NCBI GenBank assembly: GCA_020348925.1
Contig: CP070758.1
Span: 1,834,030-1,898,029 of the forward strand
Source: Gemmatimonadota bacterium
Lineage (GTDB): Bacteria > JBHIER01 > G020348925
Direction of reading: 5' to 3'
Length of the DNA stretch: 64,000 nt
Below are positions 46,329-55,100 of this stretch, in pieces. A program made the translations under genes and the position numbers. Below the pieces are notes generated by a model. That model had not been told where the DNA came from, made no database searches, and worked only from the letters and a program-made list of their open reading frames with translations. Numbering within the stretch: position 1 is the first letter of the stretch; every line of letters starts with the position of its first letter.

Positions 46329-47477
46329 ATGGAAAAATACATCATTTTTGGTAGTCCTCACATTGAGGAGCAAGACATTCGAGAAGTTGTTGACTCGCTG
46401 CATTCGGGGTGGCTCTCCACCGGACCGAAAGTAGCGAAGTTCGAGAAAATGTTTGCGGACTATATCGGTGCGTCCCATGCCTGCGCTTTGGGTTCATGCA
46501 CCGCCGGTCTGCATCTGGCCCTGCTCGTCGTGGGAGTGAAGCCTGGAGATGAAATCATAACATCCCCGATGACCTTTGCTGCGACGGCCAATGTCATCGA
46601 ACACCTCGGTGCACAGCCTGTATTTATTGATATCGAGCGGGATTCTATGAACATTGATGTGAGTCAGATATCATCAAAGGTCACCAAAAGAACGAAGGCC
46701 ATTCTCCCCGTTCACTTTGCCGGAAGGCCGTGCGACATGGAAGCCGTAATCGAATTGGCGAAGAAGCATGATCTGCACGTGATCGAAGATGCTGCCCATT
46801 GTACAGAGGGAGAGTACCGAGGGCGAAAAATAGGGACAATCGGGGATCTGACCGCATTCAGTTTTTATGCTACGAAGAGCCTGAGCACCGGTGAGGGTGG
46901 CATGGTGACGACCCACAATGAACACTGGGCCGAAAAGATTAAAGTCTTAAGCTCCCATGGTCTGAGCAGAGATGCCTGGAAACGGTATTCTTCTGAAGGG
47001 AATTCGCATTACCAGGTCGTCGTACCGGGATATCCGTATAACATGATGGACCTTCAGGCGGCCATTGGAATACACCAACTGCTGCGACTCTCGAAATCTC
47101 TGCAGCGGCGTGATGAAATCTGGCGGATGTACGATGAAGCATTCGAGGATCTTCCGGTTGAAACGCCTGCCTCGGCTGAAACCGGGACAGTCCACGCCAG
47201 ACATCTCTATACGGTGCTGGTCGATTCCGAAAATGCCGGCAGATCGCGCGACGGCGTGCGTCGAATATTATACGAGCAAAAAGTCGGCAGCGGGGTCCAT
47301 TTCATATCACTGCACATGCATCCGTACTACGCCAACAAATACGGATATGCTCCCGAGGATTTCCCGAATGCGATGTACGTTTCGGAGCGCACAATGTCAC
47401 TGCCCTTGTCGTCGAAGCTGAGCGATGACGACGTTGCCCGGGTCATCGTGGCGGTCAAGAAGGCTCTGAGAAAATGA
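46329..47477 (+). CDS. DegT/DnrJ/EryC1/StrS-family PLP aminotransferase
   Basis: A 382-residue pyridoxal-phosphate enzyme. It opens IIFGSPHIEEQDIREVVDSLHSGWLSTGPKV. The cofactor Asp is in VIEDAAHCTEG and the Schiff-base Lys in FSFYATKSLSTGEGGMV. Members usually add an amino group to a nucleotide-linked keto sugar. ATG 46329 is used: AAGGA lies ten bases upstream and the conserved fold begins there, while the frame upstream to 46251 looks non-coding. The stop overlaps the next gene (ATGATGA), so it forms a set with the glycosyltransferase and the phosphopantetheinyl transferase. Confidence 0.88.
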   Translation: MEKYIIFGSPHIEEQDIREVVDSLHSGWLSTGPKVAKFEKMFADYIGASHACALGSCTAGLHLALLVVGVKPGDEIITSPMTFAATANVIEHLGAQPVFIDIERDSMNIDVSQISSKVTKRTKAILPVHFAGRPCDMEAVIELAKKHDLHVIEDAAHCTEGEYRGRKIGTIGDLTAFSFYATKSLSTGEGGMVTTHNEHWAEKIKVLSSHGLSRDAWKRYSSEGNSHYQVVVPGYPYNMMDLQAAIGIHQLLRLSKSLQRRDEIWRMYDEAFEDLPVETPASAETGTVHARHLYTVLVDSENAGRSRDGVRRILYEQKVGSGVHFISLHMHPYYANKYGYAPEDFPNAMYVSERTMSLPLSSKLSDDDVARVIVAVKKALRK

Positions 47478-48250
47478 TGAGTAACACAGAAGGCACCACG
47501 ACACCATCGCTAGTTACGTCGAACTCCGCTCCTGAGAGGCTCACAATAAATTCCAGCCAAGTGCATGTATGGTGTGCCGATCTGAATATACATTCAGATC
47601 GATTGCACAAGTATTATCACACACTTTCTGCCGACGAACGGGATCGAAGCGCGCGGTTCAAATTTCAAAAAGATCGTGACGGTTATATTGCCGCGCACGG
47701 TATACTTCGAGCCGTTTTAAGTCGATACGTGAATACAAAACCGTGTCAACTTCGTTTTTATGCGAACAATTTTGGCAAACCGTCACTGGACACATCGACC
47801 GGACCAGGGATGCCCCGTTTCAATATGGCGCACTCGAGTGGATTGGCCCTCTTCTGCATCTCCCGGGATCGTGAAGTAGGCATTGACCTCGAAACTATTC
47901 GTCCCCTTGATGAGATAAAGGAGATTGCCGCACAATCGTTCTCCCCGAAGGAGGTCGAGACGCTTCTGGCGCTCCCCGATAAGGAACAGGTTGAAGCCTT
48001 TTATACATGCTGGACCCGAAAGGAGGCGTATGTCAAGGCCAGAGGGATGGGATTGTCTCTGCCTCTCGATCGGTTTGACGTCTCTCTTTCGCCGGACGAA
48101 CCGGCCAGACTGTTGGCGTCCAGAGAAGATCCGCAGGAAACATTTCGATGGACCCTGATGGGATTCAACCCTCGTCCAAACTTTGTGGCAGCCCTTGCTG
48201 TAGCGGGCCATGGCTGGCAAGTGAAATTCTGGCACTGGTCTGATGAGTAG
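47474..48250 (+). CDS. 4'-phosphopantetheinyl transferase, Sfp type
   Basis: A 258-residue enzyme that attaches phosphopantetheine from CoA to the serine of carrier domains, switching on the synthetases of this locus. The two signature blocks are present: REVGIDLETIRP (Mg-binding GIDLE) and YTCWTRKEAYVKARGMGLSLPL (WxxKEAxxK). The sequence between the first 50 residues and RFNMAHSSGLALF is as in Sfp. Translationally coupled to the aminotransferase. It marks the right end of the locus; no good terminator follows, only a small hairpin at 48264-48286. Confidence 0.9.
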   Translation: MMSNTEGTTTPSLVTSNSAPERLTINSSQVHVWCADLNIHSDRLHKYYHTLSADERDRSARFKFQKDRDGYIAAHGILRAVLSRYVNTKPCQLRFYANNFGKPSLDTSTGPGMPRFNMAHSSGLALFCISRDREVGIDLETIRPLDEIKEIAAQSFSPKEVETLLALPDKEQVEAFYTCWTRKEAYVKARGMGLSLPLDRFDVSLSPDEPARLLASREDPQETFRWTLMGFNPRPNFVAALAVAGHGWQVKFWHWSDE

Positions 48251-48263
48251 AAGAGGTATGATG

Positions 48264-48286
48264 CATATCCTTTAGGTGAGGATGTG
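48264..48286 (+). other. Small hairpin after the phosphopantetheinyl transferase gene
   Basis: CATATCCT and AGGATGTG pair (with one G-T pair) around a seven-base loop, 14 bases past the stop. No T run follows, so a terminator function is doubtful. Confidence 0.25.
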
Positions 48287-48311
48287 TAAGAATTCGGATC
48301 GAAGAAAATCC

Positions 48312-48340
48312 TTGACATCACCTCAAGAAGTCGCTATTCT
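48312..48340 (+). promoter_or_regulatory. Consensus-like promoter of a long leader or ncRNA
   Basis: TTGACA, a 17-base spacer and TATTCT, the same layout as the promoter at 1305-1333. The next gene starts only at 49008, so the transcript would carry about 660 untranslated bases. Confidence 0.6.
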
Positions 48341-49007
48341 TCGACTGTTGTAAACACATGAGAACCCGGATTGAAACTGAAGACATTCCTTTATTGAAAA
48401 ATGTCACGAACCCATCTTTCTCGAAGGAGAGACCGTTTTGCCTTGTGTAAGGAATAATAATCCTTACCTTACAAAATTCCGCAATGTCTCGTGTGAAAAA
48501 TAGCATAATCTTACAGACTGGTGAAAATCCCCGATCGCAAAGGATATATATTCTGCGTGGGAGATGGGAAAGGACACGAGTCCCAGCCAAAAGGTCACAG
48601 CCTATCACAATCCGAAGAGATGATCGCAGGGTTAAGAGTGGAAGCGTATTGAAGAGTAAGACATGATAAATATCCCGATGTAACTTTCTCCCCGCATACG
48701 GTACTCCGCGATCAAGACGGAAAGTAAAGAGAGTTGGGAACTATGAAGGGTTTTGATTTTTGGATTCCTCCCCTCAAGTGGGGAAATGACATTGTGGAAT
48801 TGAGAGGTCATTGTGTCAACACAATTCTTGATCAACGCATTCGGAATTTCTGAGTATAGTGAGACTATTTATTTCTTTGAAATCATGCAGTTCGGTTAAA
48901 GTGGGAGGCAAAAACGAAGTTTCGCAACCGGTCTCCCAGAACTCGGATTTGGAATTGAGGTGAAATCGGAACACACTGTAACACTTTAAAAACAGGAGGA
49001 GTGGAAC
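48341..49007 (+). other. Long non-coding leader with hairpins and a riboswitch-like core
   Basis: No frame of useful length. It holds a strong hairpin at 48443-48474 (GTAAGGA/TCCTTAC, extended by TTGT/ACAA), then elements resembling parts of a cobalamin riboswitch: GGTGAAAATCC (48520-48530), GGGAAAGG (48566-48573) and AGCCAAAAGGTCACAGCC (48585-48602). It also holds a 16-base palindrome at 48810-48825. It may be the leader of the secreted-protein gene at 49008 or a separate RNA. Confidence 0.35.
48810..48825 (+). promoter_or_regulatory. Perfect palindrome, candidate operator before 49008
   Basis: ATTGTGTCAACACAAT, seven pairs around CA. A partial copy (ATTGTGGAAT) begins about 20 bases upstream. 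A TATAGT lies at 48855-48860 but without a well-placed -35. Confidence 0.4.
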
Positions 49008-51170
49008 ATGGTACGCACAATCCTTTTTTCTGCTTTGGTGTGTATGATCCTGGCTGGGCTCGCTTCAGCACAGATCCCGCAAACCATGAGCTATCAGGGT
49101 ATGCTCAAAGATGATGCCGGCAATCCTGTGGCGGATGGTACAGAGACCATGACTTTCAAGCTCTACGATGCGGAGGAGGAAGGCACAGCCCTCTGGCAAG
49201 AAATCCGGGAGGTCGAGATAACGGATGGTCTCTTTCATGTGATTCTTGGTGAAGAAAATCCCTTGAGCCTGCCCTTTGACAAGCCCTATTGGCTGGGCAT
49301 AACAGTCGGAACGGAAGAGGAACTCGCGCCCCGTTACGCTCTGACTTCATCCCCCTATAGTTTAAATGCAGTGTCGACCATTGTCGAACCGGAGGCTGGC
49401 CAGAGTCTCGCTATTCGTAATGAAGAGGGTGAGCAGACACATATTCTGAGCCAGGATGGAAATGTGGTTCACAAGGGAAGAGGAACATTCGAAGGGGGAC
49501 TGGAGGTGATAATGGGAGACACCACAGAAATATCCCCCTCAGTCAAGCCTGAACGTAAAGAAAAAATTGACTCAGATACTGCAATAACTGTTCTCATTAA
49601 TGAAGGGGCGGGGGTATATGCTTCGAATAATGATCCTACTCTTCCTGCAATATTTGGTTATAATATTTCAGAAACAGGAACTGCAGTTGGCATTAAAGGT
49701 TTGACATCCCGCGGGACAGGTGTTTTGGGTTCTTCTGATTACGGTACCGGTGTAAAGGCTGAAGGCGACATTGGCTTACTCGCCCGTGGCACTGGATATG
49801 CTGCTCGTTTTGATGGTGATGTGTCTCTAGACTACTCAGGCAAATTGAGAATAGATAACGTAACGAATGATCCGCAGGCGGAAAAGATCCTCGTCTGGTC
49901 AGATGATAAGTTTGTGAGGTACCGAGCTCTGCCCTCAGATACTGGGGATGGCCACGAGTGCGGCTGGGATTTTGACGAGGAAAGTGGTATTATATCCACC
50001 GATCATGAGGTCATTTTAAAAAATGAACAGGGAGAGGTCACCGCCCATTTCAATACCGATGTCGATGAACACCTCATTAGAGGACGTTTGGAAGTAGATG
50101 ATTGGCTCATCATCGAAAATGATGAAAGTAAAGGTGGCATCACCATGGACCCAGAGGAATTTATACTTTTCGATTCGGAGGGAGTGGGTGCGTATGTTTT
50201 TAACGAAGATTCATCCGACCACTTCAAGCCCGCGTACTATTACGAGGACGTCATTTTAAAGGGACAGGACGGCAAAGGCATCAAACTGGTCAATGACAAT
50301 GATGAAACCATCGCCGGATTCGGCAGAAAGGACCTGGATACAGGACAAATACTTGCAGTCTATGGTACAGCGGAAACGGAAAACGATCTGGCGGGAAGAT
50401 TTGACGGTGATGTGAAAGTGAACGGTGAAATCTACGCCAGCAGTTTGCATATTGTCACCGAGCAGGGTGATACACTTACGGATTTCAATAGAGATGGAAC
50501 GTCAACCCACAGAGGTCTGGAGAAGTTTGAGGAAGGTCTTATAGTGCCTATTAAGGAAGCTGACAAAGCGATTGTGCTCTATCCTGACTTAGGTATTGCG
50601 ATTATGGGCTTCCCTGGTGGGGAGTTTTACTTCCATGCCGATCCCGAGGGAAATGCCATAGTCAAGGAACATCTGTTTGTCAAGAATTGTACGGTGTCCG
50701 ACGTTCTCCAAGTTCAGGGTACCCTCAGCAAACCTGCCGGTTCATTCAAAATCGACCATCCGTTGGATCCTGAAGGTAAGTTTCTGTATCATTCATTTGT
50801 AGAGAGTCCGGACATGATGAACATATACAATGGCAATGTGGTTCTCGATGAAGCCGGTCAAGCCTGGGTGGAGCTGCCGCAATGGTTTGATGCCCTAAAC
50901 AGGGATTTCCGCTACCAGCTTGCTCCTATTGGAGCACCAGGACCAAACCTCTATATCTCAGAAGAAATTCATAATAACCGCTTCAAAATTGCAGGTGGAA
51001 GCCCAGGGATGAAAGTCTCATGGCAGGTGACGGGAATTCGTCAGGATGCCTACGCAGAAGCCAACCGTATTCAGGTCGAAGAGGACAAACCCCCGGAGCA
51101 GAGAGGCACCTACCTCCACCCGGAGTGTTTTGGCAAGTCCGAGTCGTATCGTCTGAGTTCTCAAAAATGA
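49008..51170 (+). CDS. Large secreted protein with SYQG-type N-terminal and conserved C-terminal domains
   Basis: A 720-residue exported protein with a signal peptide (about 1-21, cut before QIPQTM). Residues 22-120 match a domain common in secreted proteins of FCB bacteria and relatives (IPQTMSYQGMLKDDAGNPV, ALWQE, FDKPYWLGI, RYALTSSPYSLNA). The middle has imperfect repeats of about 40 residues, for example EEGEQTHILSQDGNVVHKG and EQGDTLTDFNRDGTSTHRG, each followed by F-E-x-GL-x-V. The last 150 residues (GSFKIDHPLDPEGKFLYHSF, ESPDMMNIYNGNV, RYQLAPIGAPGPNLYI, PGMKVSWQVTGIR) are a strongly conserved module of unknown function known from the ends of many bacterial surface proteins. A good AGGAGG precedes the ATG. 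Likely surface-exposed or released. Confidence 0.8.
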   Translation: MVRTILFSALVCMILAGLASAQIPQTMSYQGMLKDDAGNPVADGTETMTFKLYDAEEEGTALWQEIREVEITDGLFHVILGEENPLSLPFDKPYWLGITVGTEEELAPRYALTSSPYSLNAVSTIVEPEAGQSLAIRNEEGEQTHILSQDGNVVHKGRGTFEGGLEVIMGDTTEISPSVKPERKEKIDSDTAITVLINEGAGVYASNNDPTLPAIFGYNISETGTAVGIKGLTSRGTGVLGSSDYGTGVKAEGDIGLLARGTGYAARFDGDVSLDYSGKLRIDNVTNDPQAEKILVWSDDKFVRYRALPSDTGDGHECGWDFDEESGIISTDHEVILKNEQGEVTAHFNTDVDEHLIRGRLEVDDWLIIENDESKGGITMDPEEFILFDSEGVGAYVFNEDSSDHFKPAYYYEDVILKGQDGKGIKLVNDNDETIAGFGRKDLDTGQILAVYGTAETENDLAGRFDGDVKVNGEIYASSLHIVTEQGDTLTDFNRDGTSTHRGLEKFEEGLIVPIKEADKAIVLYPDLGIAIMGFPGGEFYFHADPEGNAIVKEHLFVKNCTVSDVLQVQGTLSKPAGSFKIDHPLDPEGKFLYHSFVESPDMMNIYNGNVVLDEAGQAWVELPQWFDALNRDFRYQLAPIGAPGPNLYISEEIHNNRFKIAGGSPGMKVSWQVTGIRQDAYAEANRIQVEEDKPPEQRGTYLHPECFGKSESYRLSSQK

Positions 51171-51564
51171 ACACGCCCAGCTCGGCGCTTGGGGTGAGGA
51201 ATTTCAGTAATCCTGGGAACATTCATGTTTCAAAGCTGAAGTTTCAAGATGTCGGTTATTTTTGATATTGAACAGTTTGGTGGGCAGAAGGTGCTCGAAA
51301 CCAAGTTTTGCTGCGCGAAAATGTAAAATAGTAATCATAATTTCCAGAATGGATTCAATATTTCTGGGGAAATTCCTCCTTTTTTCCATTCAAGCTTCCG
51401 AGTTTCTCCCTACTTTTCAAATATACGGCTTGATCAATCTTGAGTGCCGACGTCTTCAAATATGGTTTTGATCAAGTTCTCGATGACCTGTCGAATCTAT
51501 TTTTGAGAGTCATTTCATATTTTCCTACTAATCATCCTCAAATCCAAGAGTCATAAAATATTTT
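51171..51564 (+). other. AT-rich gap after the secreted protein
   Basis: No gene, terminator or repeat that I can support. Confidence 0.4.
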
Positions 51565-51578
51565 TTGACTTAAGTCAA
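51565..51578 (+). promoter_or_regulatory. HcpR-like CRP/FNR-family operator
   Basis: TTGACTTAAGTCAA is a perfect palindrome that fits the HcpR consensus (TTGAC, four bases, GTCAA). The same element with one base changed lies before hcp at 59464. A possible -10, TATACT, is at 51584-51589, and an AT-rich stretch suited to a class II site is near 51601. Confidence 0.6.
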
Positions 51579-51731
51579 TGAATTATACTTCCAGTCTCTG
51601 CATTTTTGAATATGTTTTATTGGGAAGTACACAAAAAGATTTTTGACTAGAAATGTTGGATAGAAGTAACGATAATCTTTTCATAGTCTTCACCTAAGAA
51701 AGGAGGTGATTGTAGGAGTTTCGGATTTTTT

Positions 51732-51889
51732 ATGTATATGGCCGAAAGAGGGATGATATTCCTTGATCTGTTATGTCGCTTTTTATGGAGCACAGACGTC
51801 AATGGTCTTCAACTGGACTATGATAAGTTTAAGACGAGGCTTTAAAGGCTTGTGAACAGGTGCGTCAAATGCAGAAAGACAATGAATAA
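51732..51889 (+). pseudogene. Short frame-broken coding remnant
   Basis: An ATG at 51732 gives 37 codons ending LQLDYDKFKTRL and a stop at 51845. In the next frame the sequence continues as EALKACEQVRQMQKDNE and stops at 51889. The two halves read smoothly as one protein if one base is restored near 51833-51836. I do not recognise the family. The strong ribosome-binding-like AAAGGAGGTGA at 51699-51709 is badly placed for this ATG. It could be a decayed small gene of the HcpR-type operon or a base-call error. Confidence 0.35.
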
Positions 51890-52104
51890 CCACCTCCATC
51901 AAAGTATTCCAAACTAAGCTGAATCTTTGAAGCTTAAAAGAGATGAACTACTTTTGTGTTTAGGTAAAAAGGAAAAGATGAGTTTTCCTGGCAATTGCAT
52001 TGAGAGCGATAACTGGCAATAAGCAGAACGAACTGCCAATCGCTTCTCGTGCGTTAGGTTCATTAGTTAAATTCACCTTAATCCTTCTTCAAAGGAGTAA
52101 GAAA

Positions 52105-52410
52105 ATGCGCATGCTTTTACACGTTAGAATTCCTCACGAACCGTTCAACACTGCCGTCAAGGAAGGTACTGTGGGACAAAAGATGCAACGTATTTTAAAC
52201 GACACGAAACCAGAAGCAGTTTACTTCACTGAACACGAGGGTCACCGTGGAGCGATCATGATTATCAACCTCGATGATCCATCGCAGGTTCCAGTTTTTG
52301 CGGAACCCTGGTTTCTTCAGTTCAACGCTGATGTTGAATTTCGCATTGCCATGACACCGGAGGATTTAGGGCAAGCCGGACTTGAGGAACTTGGAAAAAA
52401 GTGGTCCTAA
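52105..52410 (+). CDS. Small conserved hypothetical protein (about 101 aa)
   Basis: A 101-residue soluble protein (MRMLLHVRIPHEPFNTAV, GAIMIINLDDPSQVP, AEPWFLQFNADVEFRIAMTPEDL). It resembles a small family sometimes labelled DUF3303-like or, without good reason, panthothenate synthetase; ferredoxin-like alpha/beta dimers are likely from the pattern, but no function is known to me. ATG 52105 has AAGGAG seven bases upstream and is preferred to the frame start at 52000. It lies about 530 bases after the HcpR-like site and is followed by the secreted DsrE protein gene. Confidence 0.65.
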   Translation: MRMLLHVRIPHEPFNTAVKEGTVGQKMQRILNDTKPEAVYFTEHEGHRGAIMIINLDDPSQVPVFAEPWFLQFNADVEFRIAMTPEDLGQAGLEELGKKWS

Positions 52411-52433
52411 AGTTGGAAACCTATTCCAGTGGC

Positions 52434-52460
52434 CCTGTTCCGTCGCAAATAATGAACAGG
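52434..52460 (+). other. Hairpin between 52105 and 52547 genes
   Basis: CCTGTTC and GAACAGG pair perfectly around a 13-base loop. No T run follows, so it is more likely a processing or attenuation element than a terminator. Confidence 0.3.
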
Positions 52461-52546
52461 ACGATTGATGATGGTTGGAGGATAGACGATTATCCCCAGC
52501 AGTTTTCTCAATTCCATTTTTAACTCGAAGAAAAGGAGTGATACAA

Positions 52547-53053
52547 ATGAAACGGCAATTAAAAACTTCACTCAACAGTCTATTTCTTTTAGCCTGTGTG
52601 ATACTTCTCACTGGTGTCTATGTTTACGGAGAAGAGTATGAAATTCTAAAAGGAATGGATTCTGCCCGAGCGATATTTGACATGAGGTCAGGGGATCCCA
52701 AAAGTGCTGCCGTGCTACTTGGTATGATACAGCAGACGTTTCAAGATGAGAACTTGAGAACAGCAGCAGAGAAACCTGAATTCGTAGTCGTCTTTATCGG
52801 TCCGTCGGTCAAGCTTATCTCAACCAATACAGAAGGCTTTTCTTCTGATGATAAAGAGAAAATAAGAGTAATTGCAAATACCATATCAGAAATGTCAAAA
52901 GCTGGTATCAGATTAGAAATATGCCTCGCAGCAGCTCACCTGTTTGGTGTGGATCCCGCAACAGTATTGCCAGAAATCAAACAGGTTCGCAATGGTTGGG
53001 TAACCTTAATTGGACACCAGGCGAAAGGTTACGCTTTAGTCCCTGTTTATTAA
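52547..53053 (+). CDS. Exported DsrE-family protein
   Basis: A 168-residue protein with an N-terminal signal or anchor (FLLACVILLTGVYVYGEEY) and a DsrE/DsrF-type fold: PEFVVVFIGPSVKLIS, then IANTISEMSKAGIRLEICLAAAHLFGVDPATVLPEI and NGWVTLIGHQAKGYALVPV. The Cys in ICLAAA is the position where relatives carry sulfur in persulfide relay. Exported members have no firm function. ATG 52547 has AAGGAG eight bases before it. It is followed by a good terminator, so with the 52105 gene it forms a short operon under the HcpR-like site. Confidence 0.75.
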   Translation: MKRQLKTSLNSLFLLACVILLTGVYVYGEEYEILKGMDSARAIFDMRSGDPKSAAVLLGMIQQTFQDENLRTAAEKPEFVVVFIGPSVKLISTNTEGFSSDDKEKIRVIANTISEMSKAGIRLEICLAAAHLFGVDPATVLPEIKQVRNGWVTLIGHQAKGYALVPVY

Positions 53054-53096
53054 TCCTCAGTATGCGACTCTATTCAGTGAAGTCGGTGGAAACAGA

Positions 53097-53128
53097 AAAG
53101 CCCGGGTTGATCATTCCCGGGTTTTTTT
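53097..53128 (+). terminator. Rho-independent terminator
   Basis: AAGCCCGGG and CCCGGGTTT form a stem around a nine-base loop, followed by seven T. It lies 44 bases past the DsrE-family stop. Confidence 0.85.
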
Positions 53129-53625
53129 GTTTGATTTCTGTGACGCTCTGAAAGTAATGTTATCAAGATAACACTCATTTTTCAGCCCACCACAGATAGT
53201 ATATGTTTCTGTCAAAAGTGATAGAATTCAACCATAAATAGCCACTCCCATCAAAATTCAATATGGAGGATTATAAAGAAAATCTCCCTGTTATTCAATT
53301 GTAATATTTCAAAATACAAATTCGCTTCTCATTGGATTAACAAACACTCTCTTCCCTTTATTAGCTTTTCCCATTGCCTGCTAAAAAGAAACTGTATAAA
53401 TTAAGATAATTTACTTTATTTCTTGATCTATTAAAGGAATTTATTTACATTCAAATGTAATATTGAAACTGAGTATTATACGAAGATTAATCGTCATCCA
53501 CAAGTTTAATATTTGTGATAACTAACTAATATTGTGAACGTTGTAACAGTTCTGTCAATGCAACTATCCATACAACATCCGTGTAATGTAATATACAACC
53601 TTGTTTTCCAAAACGGAAGAAAGCT
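53129..53625 (+). other. AT-rich gap with a palindrome
   Basis: No gene. It contains the perfect 16-base palindrome TGTTATCAAGATAACA at 53158-53173, a likely protein-binding site, and otherwise AT-rich sequence before the 53626 gene. Confidence 0.4.
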
Positions 53626-54642
53626 ATGAGAATTACCATTGTCTTGTGTTTCTTTATTTTATTTTTACAGCTGAATTACTGCAAAGCGCAGGAGAACGAC
53701 ACAGCTCAGATCCAGAATAATGCGAGCGCTGCAAAAAAGGCTTTCGATCAGATTCTGTCGTTGTATACAGAATACGACATAGTTCACATTGGGGAACGGC
53801 ACTGGAATCTGACCGACTACAATTTCCGTGTCGCATTGATCGGATATCCTAGATTCGCTGAGGTTGTCAATGATATTGTCATTGAAAGCGGAAATTATTT
53901 GTATCAGAAAATGCTTGACGAATATATCTTGGAGTTACGTGATGTTCTTGATGAGGAGCTGTGCAAGGTCTGGCGTAACACGGTTGTGACGAGTGGTGTG
54001 TGGGATGCACCGATCTACAAAGAGTTTGTTCTAGCTGTGAGAAAAGTGAATGAGAAACTTCCCCGCAAGAAACGTCTTCGCCTCATAGCGGCTGAACCTC
54101 CCATAGATTGGTCCAAGGTGAATACGTGGGAGGAGATGGCTCCTTTTTTTGGTGCTCGCAGTATACATACCCCTGAGATCATCAAATCAGAGGTGTTGAA
54201 TAAGGGAAGGAAAGCGCTTATTATTTATGGAGGTGCGCATTTTTATCCATCCAGCAATGATTTCGCCGGGTGCGGGAGACTTCGCACCTATCTCGAAAAT
54301 ATTATACAGGATAAGGTGTTCTCTATTCTTCCATTAAGCGGTGAAGATATATTTTCCATAAATTTTCACAGACAGATCGGTGTGGATCAATTTCCTTTCT
54401 TCCTCCGCGTTGATGAATCAAAACTGGCTTCCTTTCCAGGGAAGTTGTTTTTCGTAGAGGCGTACGGAACGTTGAGTGAATTCACGGATGGTGTCCTCTA
54501 TTTTGGCCCATATCCTGACAAATATGCTGAATACGATTCGGTGGCAACCAATGATTCAACTTACCAGGAGGAACTCGAACGTCGAAAAAGCATTATGGAA
54601 AATGTCACCCCAAATTGCGTAGAGCCGAAAACGTCTCATTAA
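53626..54642 (+). CDS. Exported Tiki/ChaN-like (EreA-related) protein
   Basis: A 338-residue protein with a signal peptide (MRITIVLCFFILFLQLNYCKA). Two Gly-x-x-His blocks typical of the Tiki/TraB/ChaN/erythromycin-esterase fold are visible: IVHIGERHW (53-60) and ALIIYGGAHFYPS, with VIESGN between them. Members bind metal or haem or act as hydrolases outside the cytoplasm; which applies here cannot be told. The match is by pattern and the assignment is moderate. The next short reading frame begins 11 bases after its stop. Confidence 0.55.
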   Translation: MRITIVLCFFILFLQLNYCKAQENDTAQIQNNASAAKKAFDQILSLYTEYDIVHIGERHWNLTDYNFRVALIGYPRFAEVVNDIVIESGNYLYQKMLDEYILELRDVLDEELCKVWRNTVVTSGVWDAPIYKEFVLAVRKVNEKLPRKKRLRLIAAEPPIDWSKVNTWEEMAPFFGARSIHTPEIIKSEVLNKGRKALIIYGGAHFYPSSNDFAGCGRLRTYLENIIQDKVFSILPLSGEDIFSINFHRQIGVDQFPFFLRVDESKLASFPGKLFFVEAYGTLSEFTDGVLYFGPYPDKYAEYDSVATNDSTYQEELERRKSIMENVTPNCVEPKTSH

Positions 54643-54653
54643 GGGTGGGGGAC

Positions 54654-54826
54654 GTGACGGTTGATGAAGAACAAAATACAGGCTTTTATGCGGTCATATT
54701 GGATAACTCTGATGCATCCAGCGTAGTAAACTACTACCGGATTGAGATGAACAATTGTATTACAATGAAGCGGATAAAGCGAATGAAATGATTTGTGAGA
54801 TTCTTGAAAGCATCATTCAATTCTGA
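54654..54826 (+). pseudogene. Frame-broken small gene after the Tiki-like gene
   Basis: A GTG at 54654 behind a GGTGGGGG stretch opens VTVDEEQNTGFYAVILDNSD and SSVVNYYRIEMN, then loses sense. In another frame the sequence continues as QLYYNEADKANEMICEILESIIQF with a stop at 54824-54826. One base change near 54747-54752 joins the halves into a plausible protein of about 56 residues. I do not know the family. It is either a recent pseudogene or a base-call error. Confidence 0.45.
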
Positions 54827-55100
54827 ATGATATTAGAAAGTACTATTTCTCTTTGAAAATACAGTGTATGGAAATCCCGAAAAATTGCCGCTGGAGGTGG
54901 TTGGAATCGTTGCACTCCGGGCTATGAGACTTCATAGGAACTCAGCAATCTTTCTTCTTTCCCAATGAGAATATCCCACTACCGGATCGACCCCTGCTCC
55001 TACCCTTTCCCAGGACGGATATGAATCTTTCTACAATCTATAAGTCTCTGAAATTATTGTACAAAACTATAAAGATACGTCCCCTTACGAGGAAATACAT
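54827..55100 (+). other. Gap with possible coding remnant
   Basis: A short frame (about 54869-54967) reading VYGNPEKLPLEVVGIVALRA is the only protein-like stretch. It has no convincing start and I do not call it a gene. Confidence 0.3.

Noticed and set aside
48505-48612. Calling a true cobalamin riboswitch
   Set aside because: The canonical CCCGC and ACTGT parts are missing and the spacing is too short. The downstream gene has no link to B12. Kept only as a candidate RNA element.
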